Positions 15,891-24,968 are shown, numbered from the stretch's first letter. The stretch: DNA of 64,000 nucleotides from Nocardioides islandensis (GCF_015352455.1 NZ_JADKPN010000015.1:62001-126000), one strand, 5' to 3'. Translations and numbers: made by a program. Notes: a model not told the origin generated them from the letters alone.

Positions 15891-16898
15891 ATGAAGGTTC
15901 TGGTCACCGGAGGCGCGGGGTACATCGGCTCGACGACGGCGAAGGCGCTCGAGGAGGCCGGCCACACGCCCGTCATCCTCGACTCGCTGCTGACCGGGCC
16001 GCAGGTCTTCGTGGGCGACCGCATCTTCTACGAGGGCGACATCGCCGACCGGGCGCTGCTGGCGCGCGTCGTCGACGAGCACCCGGACATCGACGCGACC
16101 ATCCACATGGCCGCCCGGATCATCGTGCCGGAGTCGGTGGAGCAGCCTTACGAGTACTACCGCGACAACGTCGCCAAGTCCCTCGAGCTGTTCGACACCC
16201 TCCACCACCTGGGCAAGAACCGCGTCCTGTTCTCCAGCTCCGCGTCCCTGTACGCCGCGCCCGCCGAGGGCTTCGAGGTCCGGGAGGAGGACGCCCTCGA
16301 CCCGCCGTCGCCGTACGCCCGCACCAAGTGGATGATGGAGCAGGTCCTCCAGGACCTGGCGGCCGCCACCGACCTGCGTGCGATCATCCTGCGCTACTTC
16401 AACCCGATCGGGTCCGACCCCGACCTCACCACGGGTGTGTACGCGAAGGAGCCCAGCCACGTGCTCGGCCAGCTCGTCCGCGCCGCCCGGGGCCAGCAGG
16501 ACGCCTTCACCATCACCGGCACCGAGCACCCCACGCCCGACGGCACCGGCATCCGCGACTACGTGCACGTCTGGGACGTCGCGCGGGCGCACGTCCAGAC
16601 GGTCGAGGCGTTCGACGAGGTGATCGCGAAGGTGGGCGAGCCCAGCGTCGTCATGAACATCGGCCGTGGCGAGGGCGTCTCCGTGCGCGAGCTGATCGCC
16701 GCATTCGAGCGCGTCTTCGGCCGCTCGGTGCCGACCCGCGAGGCGCCGCCGCGTCCGGGCGACGCCGTCGGCGCGTACGCCAACGTCGACCGCATCGCCG
16801 AGCTCGTCGGCTGGCGGGCCGAGGAGTCGATCGACGACGCCATCGCCTCGGCGCTGGCCTGGAGCGAGAAGCGGCACGAGATCCTGGGCTACGAGTGA
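15891..16898 (+). CDS. galE: UDP-glucose 4-epimerase
   Basis: Interconverts UDP-glucose and UDP-galactose (335 residues, SDR fold). It shows GGAGYIGSTTAKAL at the N-terminus, IHMAARIIVPESV, the catalytic Ser in FSSSASLYA, and Tyr/Lys in PYARTKWMMEQ, then RYFNPIGSDP and GIRDYVHVWDVA, typical of GalE. TAACCT six nt before the ATG suggests leaderless transcription, divergent from gmd across 36 bp. The next gene overlaps by four bases, so galE and the amidase are co-expressed. Confidence 0.92.
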   Translation: MKVLVTGGAGYIGSTTAKALEEAGHTPVILDSLLTGPQVFVGDRIFYEGDIADRALLARVVDEHPDIDATIHMAARIIVPESVEQPYEYYRDNVAKSLELFDTLHHLGKNRVLFSSSASLYAAPAEGFEVREEDALDPPSPYARTKWMMEQVLQDLAAATDLRAIILRYFNPIGSDPDLTTGVYAKEPSHVLGQLVRAARGQQDAFTITGTEHPTPDGTGIRDYVHVWDVARAHVQTVEAFDEVIAKVGEPSVVMNIGRGEGVSVRELIAAFERVFGRSVPTREAPPRPGDAVGAYANVDRIAELVGWRAEESIDDAIASALAWSEKRHEILGYE

Positions 16899-17668
16899 CC
16901 CGTCGGTTCGCCGTGGCCATGCTCACGGCGGCGGTCCTCCTGGTGCTCGTCCCGAGCGCCGGTGACGCCGCGCCCGACCGCGTCGACCTCATCCCGCCGC
17001 TGGCGGGCAGGGTGGTCGTCGTCGACCCTGGCCACCAGCTCGGCAACCACAACTTCCCGGGCCGGATCCACCGGCTGGTGCCGGCGGGCGGCTTCCGCAA
17101 GCCGTGCAACATGACGGGGACGGCGACCAACGGCGGCTACCCCGAGGCCAGCCTCACGTGGGACGTCGCCCTCCGCCTGCGCGAGCAGCTGCGGGCCCTC
17201 GGCGCCACCGTCCTGCTGACGCGGCACGGCAACCGTCAGGACGAGTGGGGTCCGTGCGTCGACGCCCGCGGCCGGGCCGGCAACCTCGAGCGGGCCGACC
17301 TCAAGCTCAGCATCCACGCCGACGGCTCCTTCGCACGCGGCGCGCACGGCTTCCACGTGATCATGCCGCCCGACCGCCGCCCGTGGACCCACGACATCTA
17401 CCAGGCCTCGCGGCGCCTGGCCCTCGTCACGCGTGAGGCCCTGGTCGAGCGCGGCCTGCACCGTGCGACGTACGTCGCCGGCGGTGTCGGCCTCGACGTG
17501 CGCCGCGACCTCGGCACCCTCAACCTGTCCGACGTGCCGACCGTGATGGTCGAGCTCGGCAACATGCGCGACCGCGGCGATGCGGCGATGATGACGCGGC
17601 CCGGTGGCCGCGCGCACTACGCCCGGGCGCTGGGCCTGGCCGTCCGCCGGTTCCTCGACGACCGCTGA
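16895..17668 (+). CDS. Secreted N-acetylmuramoyl-L-alanine amidase (Amidase_3)
   Basis: Zinc hydrolase that cuts between MurNAc and L-Ala of peptidoglycan. A signal peptide (about residues 1-26, ending DAA) precedes the domain. Zinc ligands are visible as His in VVDPGHQLGNH, Glu in YPEASLTWDVA and His in LSIHADGS; the catalytic Glu is in VMVELGNMRD. Total length is 257 residues with no extra cell-wall-binding domain. The GTG start at 16895 overlaps the galE stop (GTGA), linking wall turnover to sugar supply. Confidence 0.88.
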   Translation: MTRRFAVAMLTAAVLLVLVPSAGDAAPDRVDLIPPLAGRVVVVDPGHQLGNHNFPGRIHRLVPAGGFRKPCNMTGTATNGGYPEASLTWDVALRLREQLRALGATVLLTRHGNRQDEWGPCVDARGRAGNLERADLKLSIHADGSFARGAHGFHVIMPPDRRPWTHDIYQASRRLALVTREALVERGLHRATYVAGGVGLDVRRDLGTLNLSDVPTVMVELGNMRDRGDAAMMTRPGGRAHYARALGLAVRRFLDDR

Positions 17669-17669
17669 C

Positions 17670-18776
17670 TCAGGTCGCCGACGCGAGCTGTGCGTCGACC
17701 TCGGCGACGATCGCGTCGCGGAACTGCTCCTCGCCGAACTGCTGGGCGTGCTTCTCGATGGCCTCGGGGTCCCATTCGATGGCCCGTTCGCGATGGACGG
17801 CGTCGACGATGTCCGCAGCCTCCGGCCGCTCGAGGAAGAGACCCGTGATGCCCTCGGCGACCGTGTCGAGATAGCCACCCCGCCGCAGTGCGAGGGTCGG
17901 CTTGCCGAACGCGCCGGCCTCGAGCGGGGTCAGTCCGAAGTCCTCGATGCTGGGCGCCAGGAGGGCCGTGCAGCTCGCGTAGGCCCAGCGGAGCTCGGCG
18001 TCGCTGACCCCGCCCACGAGCGCGACGTTGGCCGGCATCGCTGCCCGCAGGCGCTGCTCGTCGGGCCCCTGGCCGATGATCAGCAGGCGCTCGTCCGGGA
18101 GGCCGGCGAACGCCGCCACGGCCTTGTCGACGTTCTTGTAGGGCAGCAGTCGGGAGACGAGCAGGTGGAACCCGGGAGGGAACGGGCCGACCGGCGCCTG
18201 GGGGCCGGCGCCGGTGACCGTGGCCGGCGGGAAGAGCACCGGCGCTTCGCGACCGTACGTCGCCTCGATGCGGTCGCGGACGACGGTGGAGTTGGCGAGG
18301 TACCGATCGTGGCGGGCCGCCGCCTTCCGGTCCCAGCGTCGCAGCGCCGGGCTGAGCGCGCGCAGCCCCAGGGCGGGCACGGTGAGGGCCCGGGCGTCCC
18401 CGACGTACTCCTCGGCCTGGTAGAGCCAGCGCGCGGGGTTGTGGCAGTAGACGACCGTCCGGCCGCGGAAGTCGAACCCGTGGGCCCACCCGGAGGTCGA
18501 CACCACGGTCACGTCCGCGTCGACCACCATCCGCCCGGCGGCGGCCGCCAGCACCGGGAGACCCAGCCGGTGGTGGCGACGGAGCACGGACACGTGGTTC
18601 AGGGGGGACGTCACGACCGGGATGTCACGGAACTCCGGGAACGTCTCCTCGGCGTCGTACAGCAGCGTGTGCACCGTTGCCTCGGGGAAGGCGCGGTGCA
18701 GCGCCAGCACGACCCGCTCGGCGCCTCCGCGCTGAGTGAGGTAGTCGTGCGCGATGGCCACCCGCGGACGCGTCAC
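17670..18776 (-). CDS. GT4-family glycosyltransferase
   Basis: 368-residue retaining glycosyltransferase with GT-B fold. It has an N-terminal HDYLTQRGGAERVVLALH glycine-rich acceptor motif, YCHNPARWLY, and a C-terminal donor half with VSRLLPYKNVDKAVAAF and the EDFGLTPLEAGAFGKPTLA motif containing the EX7E pair. It probably adds a sugar (possibly rhamnose or a deoxysugar made next door) to a lipid-linked envelope glycan. The start is a GTG at 18774-18776, with CAGGAT six nt upstream. Confidence 0.85.
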   Translation of the reverse strand: MTRPRVAIAHDYLTQRGGAERVVLALHRAFPEATVHTLLYDAEETFPEFRDIPVVTSPLNHVSVLRRHHRLGLPVLAAAAGRMVVDADVTVVSTSGWAHGFDFRGRTVVYCHNPARWLYQAEEYVGDARALTVPALGLRALSPALRRWDRKAAARHDRYLANSTVVRDRIEATYGREAPVLFPPATVTGAGPQAPVGPFPPGFHLLVSRLLPYKNVDKAVAAFAGLPDERLLIIGQGPDEQRLRAAMPANVALVGGVSDAELRWAYASCTALLAPSIEDFGLTPLEAGAFGKPTLALRRGGYLDTVAEGITGLFLERPEAADIVDAVHRERAIEWDPEAIEKHAQQFGEEQFRDAIVAEVDAQLASAT

Positions 18777-18832
18777 CCAGGAATCCTGGCACGCCAGGCG
18801 TCACGGGGTCCGGCGAACCGGCACGTCGGGCG

Positions 18833-20290
18833 TCAGTAGGCGCCGCGGGAGCTCAGCACCGCCGACACCGTGCGCGCCAGGATGTTGAGGTCCTGCACCA
18901 TCGACCAGTTGTCGACGTAGTAGAGGTCGAGGCGGACGGTCTCGTCCCAGCTGAGGTCCGAGCGCCCGGAGACCTGCCACAGGCCGGTCATGCCGGGACG
19001 GACCCGCAGTCGACGGCGCATGTCGGTGCCGTAGCTGGCCGCCTCGTGCGGGAGCGGCGGGCGCGGGCCGACCAGGCTCATCTGGCCACGCAGGACGTTC
19101 CAGAGCTGCGGGAGCTCGTCGAGCGAGAGCCGGCGGATCAGCCGCCCGGGCCGGGTGACGCGCGGGTCGTCGACCAGCTTGAACAGCACCGAGCTGCGCT
19201 CGTGGTTGACCTCGAGGTCGGTGAGCCGCTGCTCGGCGTCGACGACCATGCTGCGGAACTTCAGGCAGCTGAACACGCGCCCGTCGCGACCGACCCGGGT
19301 CTGGCGGAACAGGACCGGGCCGCCGTCGTGGAACTTCACCGCGACCGCGACGGCCAGCAGGACGGGGCTGATCAGCGCGAGGATGCCGAGCGAGCCGAGG
19401 AAGTCGAACGCGCGCTTGGCCCAGTGCGAGGCCTGCACCGTGCGCGGGGCGTCGACGTGCACGAGCGGCAGCCCGGCCACCGGGCGCACCTTGAGGCGCT
19501 CGCTGGAGATGTCGGAGAGGCTGGGGACCACGATCGCGCGGACCGACTGGCCCTCGAGGTCCCACATGGCGCGGCGCAGGTCGTGGGCGCTGTTGAAGGC
19601 TCCGTCGACGAAGATCACCACGTCGGCCTTGGCGCCCTCGATCGCGGCGGCCATGTCCTCGGTCGAGCCCAGGACCGGGATGCCGGCGGGCGTCTCGACC
19701 TGCTCCGAACCGGGCGTGATGAGCGCGCCGAGCACCGTGTAGCCGAGCCACGACTCGCGGCGCAGGACTGCGGCGAGGTCGTCGATGTGGCGCGGGTTGC
19801 CCGCGATGACCACGCCTTCGCGGAGGTGCCCGTGGCGGCGGGTGTGCTGGATCGACCGGCGCAGCGCGAGTCGCCACAGCAGCAGGAGCGGCACGCCGAT
19901 GGCGAAGGCCAGCAGGAAGAACCCGCGGGAGAGGTTGAAGCGGGTGAGGAAGCAGCCGATGCCGAGCAGGCCCGCGCTCAGCAGCGAGGCCTTGAGGACC
20001 AGCTTGTACTCCTCGGTCCCGGCGCCGAAGATGTCGCGCGTGTAGGCGCCGACCCCGAGCAGCATGCTGACCCAGCCGAACAGCAGCGGGCCGGCGGCGA
20101 TGCTGACCGCGTCGGCCACGTCGGCGCTCGGGTTGAAGAACGTGAGCTGCTGGCGGCCGATCATCGCGATGATGACGGCGATCGAGAGCGTGGCGATGTC
20201 GCCGATCGCGGCCGCGAGCGGGATCAGCCGTGCGGACTGCGATGGCTGCGTGCGCGCCATCCTGCCGACGGCATGGTCGAGCAAGGTCAT
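18833..20290 (-). CDS. Polyprenyl glycosylphosphotransferase (WbaP/WcaJ type)
   Basis: Initiates an exported polysaccharide by moving a sugar-1-phosphate onto undecaprenyl phosphate at the membrane. Four to five membrane helices (about residues 25-135) are followed by a Rossmann-like region (REGVVIAGNPRHIDD). The catalytic bacterial sugar transferase domain (about 285-485) has KRAFDFLGSLGIL, FRQTRVGRDGR, CLKFRSM, and LSLDELPQLWNVL then SLVGPRPPLPHE. It has 485 residues, full length. The ATG at 20288-20290 follows a leader of about 290 bp without a gene. Confidence 0.9.
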   Translation of the reverse strand: MTLLDHAVGRMARTQPSQSARLIPLAAAIGDIATLSIAVIIAMIGRQQLTFFNPSADVADAVSIAAGPLLFGWVSMLLGVGAYTRDIFGAGTEEYKLVLKASLLSAGLLGIGCFLTRFNLSRGFFLLAFAIGVPLLLLWRLALRRSIQHTRRHGHLREGVVIAGNPRHIDDLAAVLRRESWLGYTVLGALITPGSEQVETPAGIPVLGSTEDMAAAIEGAKADVVIFVDGAFNSAHDLRRAMWDLEGQSVRAIVVPSLSDISSERLKVRPVAGLPLVHVDAPRTVQASHWAKRAFDFLGSLGILALISPVLLAVAVAVKFHDGGPVLFRQTRVGRDGRVFSCLKFRSMVVDAEQRLTDLEVNHERSSVLFKLVDDPRVTRPGRLIRRLSLDELPQLWNVLRGQMSLVGPRPPLPHEAASYGTDMRRRLRVRPGMTGLWQVSGRSDLSWDETVRLDLYYVDNWSMVQDLNILARTVSAVLSSRGAY

Positions 20291-20580
20291 GATTGTCCCC
20301 CCGAACAATGCGGCGCCGCCCCCAGCAGCGCCACCCCCTCGACGGCACCACGCAACGACCCCGTGAAGGATTGTGCTCCCCCCCGGGGAGATACGAAAGC
20401 CGAAGACGAAAAACGTCGGCAAATGTCCGGACCGGACGGTGTGACCGCGGACACGTCTCCTCCTCTCGTTCGGGCTCGTCGACGAGCCCGACCGAGGGAG
20501 AACGTCGGGGTCAAGGGTAGGTGTGTCGCAGGACCCCCGTCCGCGGTTCCGACAAGTCCGGGACGTGGCGTGGACGACGC
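20291..20580 (-). other. Long gene-free leader with palindromes
   Basis: No gene is seen here. Read toward the glycosylphosphotransferase gene, it contains a perfect 20-bp palindrome CGGGCTCGTCGACGAGCCCG (20471-20490), a small stem-loop with an A5 loop (GACG-AAAAA-CGTC, 20405-20417), and a C7/G4 hairpin near 20376-20390. The first could end transcription from the MauE-like gene upstream. The others could shape the leader. I recognise no known riboswitch. Confidence 0.45.
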
Positions 20581-21672
20581 TCAGTGCTGGTGGTCGTGGT
20601 CGTTCTCGATGGGGTGCCCGTGCCCGTGCCCGTGGCCGTGATCGTGATCGTGACCGTGTGGGTCGGCCTCGTAGTAGACGACCTGGCCGGGTGCCTCGTC
20701 GACCGCGGCCAGCTCGGCGACGATGTCGGCGACGAACTCCGTCACGGCGATCGAGCCGGCCACCGGACCGCCGGCCAGCAGGCCGTCCGCACCGAGCAGG
20801 ACGGCTGCGGGGCGGCCGGTCGGCGCGAAGGTGTGGGTGGCGCCGTCCTCGACGTCGAACCAGGCGGGGACGCCCGGGGCGGTGACGTTCGCCGGCAGGG
20901 TGTCCAGCTCGGCGGTGTACACCGTCTGGATCTGGACCGGGCCCAGGTCGGCGCTCCACTCCGGCAGCCTGGCCGCGACGTCGACGCAGGAGCCGCAGCT
21001 CGGCGACAGGAAGACCAGCAGCTGGGGGCGGGCGTCGGCGAGCTCGCGCAGCGTCGTCCGGCGGCCCTCGGAGTCGGTCAGTAGCGCGAACGGGATCGGC
21101 TGCCGGTCGTAGTCGAGCAGGTCCTCGTCCGCGGTGGCGGCGGGTCCGGGCGCCTGGCGACCCACGACGAGCACGCCCGCGGCGGTCACGGCGAGCGCCA
21201 TCAGCAGCCACGCGGCGTCCGCACCGGAGAGGTCGCGCACGACCGTGGGCACCCCCTCGCCGGAGGCCCCGAACGCGGTCGCCAGACCGGCGAGCACCAG
21301 CAGCACTGAGTTCCGGGCCAGGGTCGTGCCGGTGACGCGGTCGTCGCCGACCGCCCCGAAGCACCCGCAGTCGACGTCGTCTCCGCGGCGCAGGACGAGC
21401 AGCACCAGGACCCAGTACGCCGCGAACAGCGCGGTGGTCGCCCCGGCGACGACGGCCAGTGGCCACGACCAGGTGACGAGCAGCAGCAGGGCCAGCCCGG
21501 CCTCGACGTACGGGAGCGAGCCGACGACGGCGTCGCCGCGCAGGGCCCGCGGCACCGAGAGCGCCGTGAAGGCGTCGCGGGTGCCGGCCGGGTCGCGGGC
21601 CTTCGCGACCCCGCTGAGGGCGAGGACGACGCTGCACGCCAGGGGCGCGAGCACCAGCGCGACGGCGGTCAC
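20581..21672 (-). CDS. MauE-like membrane protein with thioredoxin domain and His tail
   Basis: 363-residue membrane protein. The N-terminal half (about 1-175) is a DoxX/MauE-like four- to five-helix domain with the MauE hallmark DCGCFG at residues 101-106. A thioredoxin-like domain follows (about 190-330), with the redox motif CGSC at 226-229 in a FLSPSCGSC context. The last 26 residues (338-363) are a metal-binding-like tail with 11 His in HGHDHDHGHGHG-type repeats. It may deliver or remove reducing equivalents for thiol/disulfide maturation outside the membrane. GTG start (21670-21672) overlaps the stop of the HprK-like gene. Confidence 0.8.
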   Translation of the reverse strand: MTAVALVLAPLACSVVLALSGVAKARDPAGTRDAFTALSVPRALRGDAVVGSLPYVEAGLALLLLVTWSWPLAVVAGATTALFAAYWVLVLLVLRRGDDVDCGCFGAVGDDRVTGTTLARNSVLLVLAGLATAFGASGEGVPTVVRDLSGADAAWLLMALAVTAAGVLVVGRQAPGPAATADEDLLDYDRQPIPFALLTDSEGRRTTLRELADARPQLLVFLSPSCGSCVDVAARLPEWSADLGPVQIQTVYTAELDTLPANVTAPGVPAWFDVEDGATHTFAPTGRPAAVLLGADGLLAGGPVAGSIAVTEFVADIVAELAAVDEAPGQVVYYEADPHGHDHDHGHGHGHGHPIENDHDHQH

Positions 21673-22793
21673 GCGCCGATCATGCCAGCCGGCTCCGAGT
21701 CCCCGCGGACGATGAGCCCTTCTCCCTCCAGCCGGTCCAGCGCCTGCTCGACGAGCGCGACCGCCTCGGGATGGGTGCCGTGGGCCAGCTCCGCGACGGC
21801 CACCAGCTCCGCCGGCGTCCGGGGCGACTCGAGCTCCAGCCAGACGGTGGCCATCAGGTTCGCGAGACGGACCGCGCGGCCGTGGCGGAGCACGAGCACG
21901 TCGTGGTCGAGCACGAGCGCGTCGACCCACTCCGACCGCGCGACCCGTCCGGGGGGCACGTCGATCGCCACGAAGTTGCCCGTGTAGCGGCGGCCCGGGT
22001 GCCGGACGGGCGCGGACGCGGTCTCCGGCGGCACGTCCTCGGCCAGCAGGGCGACCAGGTCGTCGACGTGGTCGGCGATCTCGGCGTACTCGAGGGCGAA
22101 CACGCCGCCCACGGACTCGACCAGCCGGAGCAGCGTGGTGAGTGGGTCCGGTACGTCGCCGAGGGAGGAGGACTGGGCGATCAGCTCGAGCAGCCCCTCC
22201 ACCGGGTCCAGGTGGACCAGGCCGTGGGGAGCCGGCCCGCCGCGACGGAGCACGACGATCCGAGCCAGCCGGCCGGCGTGCGGCGTCGGCAGCAGCCCGA
22301 GGTCGTCGGGCGACAGCTGGAGCTTCTGGCCCGCCTTCGTGGGGTCCGCCATCACCGAGAGCGGCTTGGCGTGCGGGTGCACGGTGCCGTCCACCTCCAG
22401 CGACACCGTCTCGTCGGAGAGGTAGTCGAGGCGCTCCGCGAGCACGCGGGTGGCCGTCGTCTTGCCGGTGCCCGACCCGGCGACCAGGGCGAGCACCCGG
22501 CCGTCCCGGTCGGCCAGGCCGCCGGCGTGCAGGTTGAAGCGGTTCCCGACGGTGGCCTGGAGCGCGGCCAGGGTGACCTGGGTGGTCAGCGTGTAGTCGT
22601 GGGCCTCCTGGAGCTCCGGCGGCCCGTCCAGGGCCTGCACCGTCCGCGCGGCCGGCCCGTCCTCGGCCGGGACGACGGCCCGCGACCACTGGTGCGCGAG
22701 CCGGGCCCGCGTCTCCTCGTCGGGCGACTCGATCGCGACCGTCACGCCCATGACGCGCACGTGCAGCGGTGGCACGGCGTCGGCGGAGGTCAC
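21669..22793 (-). CDS. HprK-like kinase fused to a PqqD-like domain
   Basis: 374-residue protein. The central part resembles HPr kinase-related proteins: NLHAGGLADRDGRVLALVAG, Walker A AGSGTGKT at 105-112, then DYLSDETVSLE (123-133) and HPHAKPLSV. The C-terminal region (about 295-365, RLANLMATVWLEL, then an Ala/Glu-rich helix and ALDRLEGEGLIV) has the winged-helix pattern of PqqD peptide-binding domains. HprK-related and PqqD-like proteins are known partners in the HPr-rel-A systems near exopolysaccharide loci; here they appear fused. The GTG start has CACAAT six nt upstream. The function is inferred only. Confidence 0.68.
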   Translation of the reverse strand: MTSADAVPPLHVRVMGVTVAIESPDEETRARLAHQWSRAVVPAEDGPAARTVQALDGPPELQEAHDYTLTTQVTLAALQATVGNRFNLHAGGLADRDGRVLALVAGSGTGKTTATRVLAERLDYLSDETVSLEVDGTVHPHAKPLSVMADPTKAGQKLQLSPDDLGLLPTPHAGRLARIVVLRRGGPAPHGLVHLDPVEGLLELIAQSSSLGDVPDPLTTLLRLVESVGGVFALEYAEIADHVDDLVALLAEDVPPETASAPVRHPGRRYTGNFVAIDVPPGRVARSEWVDALVLDHDVLVLRHGRAVRLANLMATVWLELESPRTPAELVAVAELAHGTHPEAVALVEQALDRLEGEGLIVRGDSEPAGMIGA

Positions 22794-22845
22794 GCGGCCA
22801 TTGTGGCGGGCGCCCCGCCCCAGAGCGTGTCCTAGTGTGCGCCAC

Positions 22846-24015
22846 ATGGACCTGAGCCTGAGCGACGAGGAGCGCGAGATCCGTGACTGGGTCCGCACCT
22901 TCGTCACCCGCGAGATCATGCCGCTCGAGTCGACCGTGCTCGAGCGCGAGCGGCGCGGGGAGCGCGGGCTGAGGCGTGAGGAGCTCCGGGAGCTGCGCGA
23001 CAAGGCCAAGCAGTCGGGGTTCTTCGGGGTGCAGACGCCCGAGGAGTACGGCGGGATGGCGCTCGGCGCGGTGATGACGGCGCTGATCGAGGTCGAGCTC
23101 GGCCGGTCGTTCGTGCCGTTCAGCTTCGGTGGCGACGCCGACAACATTCTCTACTCCGCCAACGACGAGCAGAAGCAGCGGTACCTGCTGCCCACGATCG
23201 CCGGCGACAAGATCAGCTGCTTCGCCATCACCGAGCCCGGAGCCGGGTCGGACGCGCGCAACATCCGCACCGCCGCCGTACGCGATGGCGACGAGTGGGT
23301 CATCAACGGTGAGAAGACGTTCATCACGTGGGGCGACGTCGCGGACTTCGTGATGGTCTTCGCCGTCACCGACAAGGAGAAAGGTGCCGACGGCGGCGTC
23401 ACCTGCTTCGTGGTCGACCGGGAGGCCGGCTGGACCTCATCGCCGATCCCGACGATGGGGGAGTGGGGGCCGGCGTCCCTGAGCTTCCAGGACGTGCGCG
23501 TGCCGCACTCGGCGATCCTCGGCGAGGAGGGTCGTGGCTTCGAGCTGGCGATGCGGTGGATCGGCAAGGGCCGCTACATGCTGCCGGCGCGCGCCCTCGG
23601 CGCTTGTGAGCGCCTCGTCGAGATGGGCATGGAGCACGCGCGGCAGCGTGAGACGTTCGGCGAGCCCATCGCGAACCGCCAGGCGATCCAGTGGATGGTC
23701 GCGGACTCCGCGGTCGAGATCGAGGCGCTGCGCTGGCTGGTGCTGACCGCGGCCTGGCAGGTCGACCACGACATCGACTCGCGGCAGTCCCAGTCGATGG
23801 CCAAGCTGTACGGCGGCGTGAAGGCCAACGAGATCGTCGACCGCGTCCTGCAGATGCACGGCGGCATGGGCTACACCCGCGAGCTGCCGGTCGAGCGGTG
23901 GTACCGCGAGCTGCGCGTCCTGCGCATCTACGAGGGCACCGACGAGATCCAGCGCCGCACGATCGCCCGCAACCTGCTGTCCGGCCACGTGTCCGTGCGC
24001 GGCCACCTCGGCTGA
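22846..24015 (+). CDS. Acyl-CoA dehydrogenase
   Basis: 389-residue FAD enzyme that introduces a 2,3-double bond into an acyl-CoA. It has all three ACAD regions: an N-terminal helical domain, a beta domain with CFAITEPGAGSDARNIRT and NGEKTFITWGDVADF, and a C-terminal helical domain ending in the FAD/catalytic motif RIYEGTDEIQRRTIARNLL. MQMHGGMGYT is also typical. The substrate cannot be told from sequence. TAGTGT lies 7 nt before the ATG (leaderless pattern), in a 52-bp gap shared with the divergent HprK-like gene. No electron-transfer flavoprotein gene is nearby. Confidence 0.92.
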   Translation: MDLSLSDEEREIRDWVRTFVTREIMPLESTVLERERRGERGLRREELRELRDKAKQSGFFGVQTPEEYGGMALGAVMTALIEVELGRSFVPFSFGGDADNILYSANDEQKQRYLLPTIAGDKISCFAITEPGAGSDARNIRTAAVRDGDEWVINGEKTFITWGDVADFVMVFAVTDKEKGADGGVTCFVVDREAGWTSSPIPTMGEWGPASLSFQDVRVPHSAILGEEGRGFELAMRWIGKGRYMLPARALGACERLVEMGMEHARQRETFGEPIANRQAIQWMVADSAVEIEALRWLVLTAAWQVDHDIDSRQSQSMAKLYGGVKANEIVDRVLQMHGGMGYTRELPVERWYRELRVLRIYEGTDEIQRRTIARNLLSGHVSVRGHLG

Positions 24016-24049
24016 CGTCCCGCAGCCCGGTGCGCCGGCTCCGTTGCGG

Positions 24050-24089
24050 GGTCTCGTGACGGTCGCTGCGCGACCTCCTCGACCAGCGG
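24050..24089. repeat. Half element of palindromic repeat family A
   Basis: Only the right half of the family A palindrome is present: inner arm GGTCTCGTGAC (24050-24060) and outer arm CCTCGACCAGCG (24077-24088). The left arms are absent. It sits between two plus-strand genes, unlike the complete copies, which lie between convergent genes. Confidence 0.8.
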
Positions 24090-24104
24090 TGACAGGATCG
24101 CGGC

Positions 24105-24968
24105 ATGCAGATGCGCCTGGGCCGGCACACCTTCGGCCCGGACGACACGGTGATGATGGCGATCGTCAACCGCACCCGGGACTCGTTCTACGACCGCGGA
24201 GCGACCTTCGACGACGGGCCCGCGCAGGAGCGCGTGCACCGCGTGGTGCACGAGGGCGCGGAGATGATCGACATCGGCGGCGTACGTGCGGGGTACGGCG
24301 AGCAGGTCGACGCGGCCGAGGAGATCCGGCGGGTGGCTCCGTTCGTGGCGTGGGTGCGTGAGACGTACCCGGGCGTGGTCGTCAGCGTGGACACCTGGCG
24401 CTCGGAGGTGGCCCGCGAGGTCTGCCGGGCCGGCGCGGACGTGCTCAACGACGCGTGGGGCGGGCACGACCCGGCCCTGGTCGAGGTGGCGGCCGAGCAC
24501 GACGCGGCCGTGATCTGCACGCACACCGGCGGGCTGGCGCCGCGCACCGACCCGTACCGGATCGAGTACGACGACGTGGTCGCCGACGCGATCGCCGAGA
24601 CCACGCGGCTGGCCGAGCGGGCGCTCGCCGCGGGAGTGGCGCGGGAGTCGATCGTCATCGATCCCGCCCACGACTTCGGCAAGAACACCTTCCACTCGCT
24701 CGAGATCACCCGGCGGCTCGGCGAGATGGTGGCGACCGGCTGGCCCGTCCTGGTCTCCCTGTCCAACAAGGACTTCGTCGGCGAGACCCTCGACCTGCCG
24801 ACGCAGCAGCGGCTCACCGGCACGCTCGCCGCGACGGCGATCTGCGCCCTCGCCGGCGCCCGCATCTACCGCGTCCACGAAGTGGTGGAGACCCGGGAGA
24901 CCGTCGACATGGCCTGGTCGATCGCCGGCCGCCGGCTGCCGCGTCGCGCCATCCGAGGCATCCAGTGA
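24105..24968 (+). CDS. Dihydropteroate synthase-like protein (FolP2 type)
   Basis: 287-residue TIM-barrel protein of the pterin-binding/DHPS family. Recognisable are AIVNRTRDSFYDRGATFD (beta 1), IDIGGVRAGYGEQV, VSVDTWRSEVAREV, LNDAWGG, the IDPAHDFGKNTFHSLEI motif, and YRVHEVVETRE near the end. The usual IDxGGESTRPG loop that binds pterin and sulfonamide is replaced by DIGGVRAGYG, as in the FolP2 lineage, whose M. tuberculosis member is reported to lack DHPS activity. It is first in a three-gene coupled unit. CAGGAT six nt before the ATG gives a leaderless-type promoter. Confidence 0.82.
   Translation: MQMRLGRHTFGPDDTVMMAIVNRTRDSFYDRGATFDDGPAQERVHRVVHEGAEMIDIGGVRAGYGEQVDAAEEIRRVAPFVAWVRETYPGVVVSVDTWRSEVAREVCRAGADVLNDAWGGHDPALVEVAAEHDAAVICTHTGGLAPRTDPYRIEYDDVVADAIAETTRLAERALAAGVARESIVIDPAHDFGKNTFHSLEITRRLGEMVATGWPVLVSLSNKDFVGETLDLPTQQRLTGTLAATAICALAGARIYRVHEVVETRETVDMAWSIAGRRLPRRAIRGIQ

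Noticed and set aside
20291..20580. Riboswitch (c-di-GMP, c-di-AMP) before the glycosylphosphotransferase gene
   Set aside because: Stem-loops are present, but the conserved core of these riboswitch classes could not be recognised.
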